From NCBI GenBank assembly GCA_019416865.1, contig DXWL01000006.1:1-64000 (forward strand): a stretch of DNA of 64,000 nt, written 5' to 3'. This document shows, in pieces, positions 59,281 through 64,000 of the stretch. The notes beneath the pieces were generated by a model. That model did no database searches and had not been told where the DNA came from. It saw only the letters and a program-made list of their open reading frames with translations. Origin of the DNA: Fusobacterium sp. (lineage in GTDB: Bacteria; Fusobacteriota; Fusobacteriia; Fusobacteriales; Fusobacteriaceae). Within the stretch, counting starts at the first letter, position 1. Each line of letters starts with the position of its first letter. A program made the translations under genes and the position numbers.

Positions 59281-60750
59281 TTATTTTAAAATATTCATTA
59301 CTCCATTTGCTGTATATTCCAATGCTTCAGCAAAAATTTTTATTTTAAAATTTTTTAAAGTTTTTGTTGTCGAAGGTCCAATTGAGATAATTTTTATATT
59401 TTCTAAAATAGAGATATCCTCCTCAATGCTTTCTACAAAAGCTTCTACAGCAGATGAGCTTAAAAAAGTTATGTAATCAACATCTTTTAAAACTTTCTCC
59501 ACCTCTTCTTTTGGACGAATATTTTTGATTGTTTGGTATCCTATAATTTTTTTAAAATCTCTTTTATACTCCCTGCTTAGTTTTTCATCATCAAAAGGTG
59601 AAATATCAGAAGTGATTACTAAAAGCTTATCTCCTTCTTCTGTGATTTTTAAAATATCTTTTGCAAGTTCCTCTACAAGATATTTTTCCGGCATAACATC
59701 AGCTGTTATTTTAAATTTTTGAAGTTCCTCTTTTGTTTTGGCTCCTACAGCTCCTATTTTTATATCTCCAAGAAATCTTATATCAGGAATATGTTCAAAG
59801 AAAAATCTCACTCCGTTTGGAGAATTAAAAAGCACAGCCTTGTAATCTTTAAGTTTTGAATAATCAAATCCCTCCATTCTGTCCTCAATTTTTAAAAATG
59901 ACAGAAGTTCAGCATGACCTCCCTCTTTTTCAATCTCTCTTGCAAAAATTTTCCCTTGTACTTCATCTCTTGTTACAAGAATATTTTTACCAAAAAATTC
60001 TTTTTTCTCAAACCAAGCAAAGTCATCTCTTTTTTTGACTACATCTCCTATCACTACAACAGCTGGAGGAGTTATTCCTTTTTCTTCTGCTGTCTGTTTT
60101 ATAGTACCAAGAACTCCTGTTACAGTTTTCTGATTTCCTGTTGTACCTTTTTCAATCACAGCTGCAGGAGTATCTGGATTTTTTCCGTACTTTATCAGTT
60201 CAGAAGCAATAAGTCCTAAATTTTTTATTCCCATTAAAAATATAAGAGTTCCTTCTAATTTTGCTATATTTTCAAAATTATGAAAACTATTTTCCTTAGC
60301 TGTCATTCCTGTGAACACATGAAAAGACTTTGAAACTCCCCTATGAGTAACAGGTATTCCTGCATATTCTGGAACTGAAACAGCAGAGGTTATTCCTGGA
60401 ATAATTTCAAAAGGAATATTATTTTTTAATATCTCCTCTATCTCCTCTCCTCCTCTTCCAAAAACAAAAGGATCTCCGCCTTTAAGTCTTACTACATTTT
60501 TTCCTTCCAAAGCTTTTTCTATAATCTTTCTATTTATCTCTTCCTGAATAATACCCCCTTGAGTATTCTCTTTTCCAAGATAGATCATCTCTGTATTTTT
60601 TCCTGCAAATCCTAGAATTTTATCATTTACAAGTCTGTCATAGATAATACAATCAGCCTCTTCAATAACTCTTTTTCCCTTTAATGTCAAAAGCTCAAAA
60701 TCTCCAGGTCCAGCACCTGTAATATATACTTTTCCAATTCTATTTTTCAT
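59281..60750 (-). CDS. cobA-hemD: Uroporphyrinogen-III methyltransferase/synthase fusion (CobA-HemD)
   Basis: A 489-residue fusion. Residues 1-245 are SAM uroporphyrinogen-III C-methyltransferase (GAGPGDFELLTLKG, IYDRLV, RLKGGDPFVFGRGGEE, PGITSAVSVPEYAGIP). Residues 250-489 are uroporphyrinogen-III synthase (NILVTRDEVQGKIFA, FNSPNGVRFFF, ITFLSSSAVEAF). It closes hydroxymethylbilane to uroporphyrinogen III and methylates it to precorrin-2, committing it to cobalamin. The start overlaps the hemC stop by eleven bases. Last gene of the cobalamin operon. Confidence 0.95.
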   Translation of the reverse strand: MKNRIGKVYITGAGPGDFELLTLKGKRVIEEADCIIYDRLVNDKILGFAGKNTEMIYLGKENTQGGIIQEEINRKIIEKALEGKNVVRLKGGDPFVFGRGGEEIEEILKNNIPFEIIPGITSAVSVPEYAGIPVTHRGVSKSFHVFTGMTAKENSFHNFENIAKLEGTLIFLMGIKNLGLIASELIKYGKNPDTPAAVIEKGTTGNQKTVTGVLGTIKQTAEEKGITPPAVVVIGDVVKKRDDFAWFEKKEFFGKNILVTRDEVQGKIFAREIEKEGGHAELLSFLKIEDRMEGFDYSKLKDYKAVLFNSPNGVRFFFEHIPDIRFLGDIKIGAVGAKTKEELQKFKITADVMPEKYLVEELAKDILKITEEGDKLLVITSDISPFDDEKLSREYKRDFKKIIGYQTIKNIRPKEEVEKVLKDVDYITFLSSSAVEAFVESIEEDISILENIKIISIGPSTTKTLKNFKIKIFAEALEYTANGVMNILK

Positions 60751-61651
60751 TTATCTTCCCTCTGATTTTTTCAGCCAGTTCCACAGCAAGAAAAGTTCCT
60801 TTCTCTCTTTTTCCCCTGTGGCTTTCCTTATAAAGTTTTTCCCCATCAAAGTATATTCCTTTTATAACAATTTCATCGTTCTCTTTATCTATAAAAGCTG
60901 AACATCCCATTGGAGTATGACATCCTCCATCAAATATTTTTGAAAATTCTCTTTCCACAGCAACAGTTTCTGTAACATCACTATCTGCTATTTCAGAAAG
61001 CATATCTAAAATTTCTTTGTCATTTTCTCTGCACTGTACACATAACGCCCCTTGAGCTGGAGCAGCCATAATCTCTTCAACTGAAAAATATTGAGTTATT
61101 CTATCTCCAAGCCCCACTCTCAAAAGTCCTGCTGCTGCAAGAACTATTCCATCAAAATCTTCCTCTTCAAGTTTTTTAAGTCTTGTATGAATATTTCCTC
61201 TTATTGGCTTTATCTGTGCATCAGGTCTTAAATCTTTCACTGATACAGCTCTTCTTAATGAACTTGTACCTATTATAGGGTTTTCAGGAAGCTCTGATAA
61301 TTTTTTTCCACTTTTTGATACAAAAACATCTCTGTTATCTTCTCTTGCAGGAATTGCTCCACAAATAAGCCCTTCTGGACTTACAGCAGGCATATCTTTC
61401 ATTGAGTGAACTGCAAGATCAATATCTTTTTCCAAAAGTTCTTTTTCTATCTCTTTTGTGAAAAAACTTTTTAAAGAAAGAGACTTGTCCCCCCAGTTTG
61501 TTCTCATATCCTTATCCCCTGTGGTAACTATAACTTTTATCTCAAAATCATATTGAGGAAATTTTTTTGAAAGCATATCTTTCACAATCTCTGTTTGAGC
61601 CATTGCAAGAATACTTCCTCTTGAACCAATTAATATTTTTTTCTTAGACAT
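60740..61651 (-). CDS. hemC: Hydroxymethylbilane synthase
   Basis: A 303-residue porphobilinogen deaminase. Conserved IGSRGSILAMAQTE, VHSMKDMPA, IGTSSLRRAVSVKDLRP, RGNIHTRLKK and the dipyrromethane-cofactor Cys in FDGGCHTPMGC are present. It makes hydroxymethylbilane from four porphobilinogen molecules. In the middle of a cobalamin operon, it should serve corrinoid rather than heme synthesis. Confidence 0.97.
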   Translation of the reverse strand: MSKKKILIGSRGSILAMAQTEIVKDMLSKKFPQYDFEIKVIVTTGDKDMRTNWGDKSLSLKSFFTKEIEKELLEKDIDLAVHSMKDMPAVSPEGLICGAIPAREDNRDVFVSKSGKKLSELPENPIIGTSSLRRAVSVKDLRPDAQIKPIRGNIHTRLKKLEEEDFDGIVLAAAGLLRVGLGDRITQYFSVEEIMAAPAQGALCVQCRENDKEILDMLSEIADSDVTETVAVEREFSKIFDGGCHTPMGCSAFIDKENDEIVIKGIYFDGEKLYKESHRGKREKGTFLAVELAEKIRGKINEK

Positions 61652-61678
61652 TTTAATTTTACATATCCTTTCTAAACT

Positions 61679-62446
61679 TTATTTTAAATCTTTTATAAAC
61701 TTTTCTGCTGTTTTATCTATATCACAACTTACCCATGTATATTCTATTTTTGGGCGTTTTAAAACAACAGGTACAGCCCCTGTTTCCAAAGCTGCTTCTA
61801 TTTTTTCAAGCTCTCCCCCTGTTTTTCCACTCTCTTTTGTTACAACATACCTTATTTTATAATTTTTATAAAGAGCCTTATTAAACTCTTTTGAAAAAGG
61901 TCCCTGTAATCCTATAATATTTTTTGCCTGTATCCCAGCTTTTTCCATCTTATCAATTGATTCTTTTACTGGAAGAACTCTAAAATAAATATTTTCCAAA
62001 TTTTTCATATTTTTAAATTTTTCAATATTATTGCTTCCCAGTGTTACAAGAATATTTCCATTATCTTTACCTAAACTTTCCAAAAATTTTACAAGTTCTT
62101 CCACATAATAAAAATCAAAGCTTTTTTCATAGCTAAGCATCTCTCTTTCAAATCTGAAATAATCTACTTTTAATTTTTTAGAAATACTCATAGCATTTTT
62201 GGAAACTTCTACAGCATAGGGATGACTGAAATCAAAAATTCTTCTTATTCTCTTTTCTAAAATAAATTTTTCCATTTCAGATTCATCCATAGCTCCTATG
62301 TGAATCTCTGTTCCCAAATTTTCAGCAAGTTTTTTTCCATATTCACTCACTGTAGAAATTACAATCTCTTTTGTGTCTGCACCTAAAATTTTTATTTTTT
62401 CCACAAAATCTCTGGAGTCCTTTGTCCCTCCAATTATCCAATCCAT
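61679..62446 (-). CDS. cobK: Precorrin-6A reductase (CobK/CbiJ)
   Basis: A 255-residue NAD(P)H-dependent reductase of the CobK/CbiJ family. N-terminal WIIGGTKDSRDFVEKI, FDFSHPYAVEVSKNA, IIGLQGPFSKEFN and YVVTKESGKTGGELEKIEAA in pieces support it. Its ATG overlaps the cobJ stop codon by one base. In the anaerobic route the substrate is cobalt-precorrin-6A. Confidence 0.93.
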   Translation of the reverse strand: MDWIIGGTKDSRDFVEKIKILGADTKEIVISTVSEYGKKLAENLGTEIHIGAMDESEMEKFILEKRIRRIFDFSHPYAVEVSKNAMSISKKLKVDYFRFEREMLSYEKSFDFYYVEELVKFLESLGKDNGNILVTLGSNNIEKFKNMKNLENIYFRVLPVKESIDKMEKAGIQAKNIIGLQGPFSKEFNKALYKNYKIRYVVTKESGKTGGELEKIEAALETGAVPVVLKRPKIEYTWVSCDIDKTAEKFIKDLK

Positions 62447-63183
62447 TATCCCACCTTATACCCTCTCGGTGTTATCATTTTTCCATTTTTCACAAAAGTT
62501 TTAGAATTTCCAATTATCACTATGGAAAACATATTTATTTCAAAATTAAGAAGTTCTCCCAGTGTTGTAATATCATAATTTTCCCCTTCTCTTCCTGCAT
62601 TTCTTACAATTGCAGCTGGAGTATCTTTACTTTTGTATGAAAGCATAATTTTCACAGCCTCATTAATAAGATCTGGTCTGCCGTGGCTCTTAGGATTATA
62701 GAGAGAAATTACAAAATCTCCCTCTGAAGCAAGTCTTATTCTTTTCTTTATAAGCTCCCAATCTGTTAAAAGATTGCTGAGAGAGATTGAAGCATGATCG
62801 TGCATTATAGGTGCTCCCACAATTGAGGCAGAGGCTGTGGCTGATGTTACTCCGGGAATAATTTCCACAGAAATTTCAGAATCTCCTGCTGTTTCAAGCA
62901 TAATTCCTGCCATACCATATATTCCTGCATCTCCTGAACTAATCAGTGCTACAACATTTCCCTCCTGTGCCAGTCTTAATGTTTCCTCACATCTTTTAAC
63001 CTCTTTTTTCATTGCAGAATGTATTACCTTTTTATTTGGAAAAAGATTTTCCACAAGAGAGATATATGTTTTATGTCCTATTAATATATCTGAATTTTCC
63101 ATAGCTTTATAAGCTCTGAAAGTCATATTATCTTTATTTCCCGGCCCTATTCCCACAACATAGATTTTTCCTTTTTTATCCAT
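62446..63183 (-). CDS. cobJ: Precorrin-3B C17-methyltransferase (CobJ/CbiH)
   Basis: A 245-residue SAM-dependent corrinoid methyltransferase. VVGIGPGNKDNMTFRA, ALISSGDAGIYGMAG, EIIPGVTSATASASIVGAP, ISLYNPKSHGRPD and VIIGNSKTF are typical of CobJ/CbiH, which contracts the ring and methylates C17. The start is the ATG at 63183, overlapping the cbiG stop by eight bases; the longer frame to 63207 begins with TTG inside cbiG. With CbiG it indicates the anaerobic (early cobalt) pathway. Confidence 0.94.
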   Translation of the reverse strand: MDKKGKIYVVGIGPGNKDNMTFRAYKAMENSDILIGHKTYISLVENLFPNKKVIHSAMKKEVKRCEETLRLAQEGNVVALISSGDAGIYGMAGIMLETAGDSEISVEIIPGVTSATASASIVGAPIMHDHASISLSNLLTDWELIKKRIRLASEGDFVISLYNPKSHGRPDLINEAVKIMLSYKSKDTPAAIVRNAGREGENYDITTLGELLNFEINMFSIVIIGNSKTFVKNGKMITPRGYKVG

Positions 63184-64000
63184 ATAACTTTTCTGTCCTT
63201 TCTTCAAAAATAGAAATTGTTATTCCTTCATATTTTAATTTTTCAGCTAAAAATTTCCCTTCTTGTCCGCTTCCTAAAAAAGCACATGGGGCAGATACAG
63301 CTCCTACTCCCAAAGTCTTTCTTACAAATTCTGACTGTTCAAAATCTTTTTCAATTTTTTTTATCTCTTCTCTTGAAATTATAACAAGTTCTTTTTTAAA
63401 AAACTCTGCTGTTTCTAAAATTCCTTGTTCATCAGCTTTTATATCCACTGTTGCAAATTTTCTTATACTCTCCTCACAGAGATTATATTTTTCAAAAGCA
63501 TCTTTTACAGCATTGATAATTTCAGCTCCTTTTTTTCCTCTTTTACATCCTATTCCCACAATAATATTTTCTGGAATAATTTTAGATACCTCTATATTTT
63601 TCCTGTTAGAAATCATTATTATACCTTGAGGATTTTCATCACTTATATTTTCTGGAACCTTTATATCTACATTTTTTCCTGCAACTATAAGACTTGTTAC
63701 TTTTTTAGCACTTTCAAGACTCTCAAGTCTTCCCTGTATTTTTACAGCCACTGTATCTGCTGCAATTTTTCCTGATACATCAGAAGCAGTGGAAATAACA
63801 GGAACAGCTCCTATTATTTTTCCTAAAACTTCAGCAGCTCTGTTTGCACCTCCAAGATGTCCTGAAAGAAGAGAGATTATAAAGTTTCCTTCTTCGTCCA
63901 TACTGAGTACAGCTGGATCAACATCTTTTGTTTTTATAAAAGGAGCTATTGTACGAACTGCTATCCCTGTTGCTGTAATAAAAAGAAATGTATTATATTT
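63176..64000 (-). CDS. cbiG: Cobalt-precorrin-5A hydrolase CbiG, partial (continues beyond the right edge)
   Basis: The frame is open to the window edge, so the N-terminus is missing; 274 codons are visible. ATGIAVRTIAPFIKTKDVDP, then LSMDEEGNFIISLLSGHLGG in the middle domain, GIGCKRGKKG at the start of the C-terminal domain and FATVDIKADEQG match CbiG. It opens the delta-lactone and releases acetaldehyde, a step specific to the anaerobic cobalamin pathway. The internal ATG at 63901 is not the start. Confidence 0.93.
   Translation of the reverse strand, partial: KYNTFLFITATGIAVRTIAPFIKTKDVDPAVLSMDEEGNFIISLLSGHLGGANRAAEVLGKIIGAVPVISTASDVSGKIAADTVAVKIQGRLESLESAKKVTSLIVAGKNVDIKVPENISDENPQGIIMISNRKNIEVSKIIPENIIVGIGCKRGKKGAEIINAVKDAFEKYNLCEESIRKFATVDIKADEQGILETAEFFKKELVIISREEIKKIEKDFEQSEFVRKTLGVGAVSAPCAFLGSGQEGKFLAEKLKYEGITISIFEERTEKLYG

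Noticed and set aside
1..64000. CRISPR arrays, tRNA or rRNA genes, insertion sequences
   Set aside because: No regularly spaced repeats, no cloverleaf-like or rRNA sequences in the intergenic gaps, and no transposase reading frames were found.

Overview
The window looks like chromosome from a low-GC, Gram-negative anaerobe, most probably a Fusobacterium of the B12- and NAD-synthesising kind (varium/ulcerans/mortiferum group). The grounds are the extreme AT richness and A-ended codons, with good AGGAGG ribosome binding sites. Outer-membrane features are also present: an MlaA lipoprotein, a YadA-type trimeric adhesin and a small beta-barrel ending in Phe. Anaerobic enzymes include a 2[4Fe-4S] ferredoxin, a B12-dependent class II ribonucleotide reductase and a GlpA/GlpB-type glycerol-3-phosphate dehydrogenase. 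The species is inference. I see no rRNA, tRNA, CRISPR array, phage or insertion sequence.

Layout. 0-11 kb has mixed orientation: an AspT-like transporter that stops early at the left edge, a ferredoxin, a DnaQ-like exonuclease plus RecQ, a beta-barrel and lipoprotein pair behind a GEMM (cyclic-di-GMP class I) riboswitch, a divergent GGDEF protein, MnmH, and class II ribonucleotide reductase with two phased NrdR boxes. From 11.2 kb to the right end almost everything is on the minus strand. 11.2-23 kb is a glycerol-3-phosphate locus: DUF1667 protein, GlpB-like, GlpA-like, glycerol kinase, HAD phosphatase, AGCS symporter, glycerophosphodiesterase, a three-gene TRAP transporter and the antiterminator GlpP. 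23-26.8 kb is nadA-nadB-nadC-niaR with a probable NiaR operator. 27-36 kb holds a MgtC-family gene with an attenuator-like leader, then era, a degenerate Xer-like protein, recN, nadK, an EnvC-like protein, ftsX, a MITE-like element and a split transketolase.

36-56 kb holds kdsD, an aminotransferase, a YadA-type adhesin, thiD-thiE-thiM, a Na/Pi transporter, a universal stress protein, a WG-repeat protein, a CaiB-type CoA-transferase, proS, recG, yebC, a folate cyclo-ligase, a UDG-like protein without active-site residues, and a WalJ-type hydrolase. 56-64 kb holds mlaA with an exported alpha/beta hydrolase, threonine ammonia-lyase, and the end of a cobalamin operon (cbiG partial, cobJ, cobK, hemC, cobA-hemD).

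How it fits together. Two regulatory systems stand out. First, a c-di-GMP riboswitch with an overlapping terminator precedes an uncharacterised lipoprotein and porin-like pair, head to head with a diguanylate cyclase whose product-inhibition site looks lost. Second, glpP sits beside three leaders (TRAP operon, glpQ operon, glpA operon), each with its own TTGACA-type promoter and an intrinsic terminator. Two share a near-identical loop motif that could form an antiterminator hairpin. This predicts one GlpP regulon and assigns the TRAP transporter to glycerol-3-phosphate or glycerophosphodiesters. The cobalamin genes are a plausible source of the cofactor for the B12-dependent reductase.
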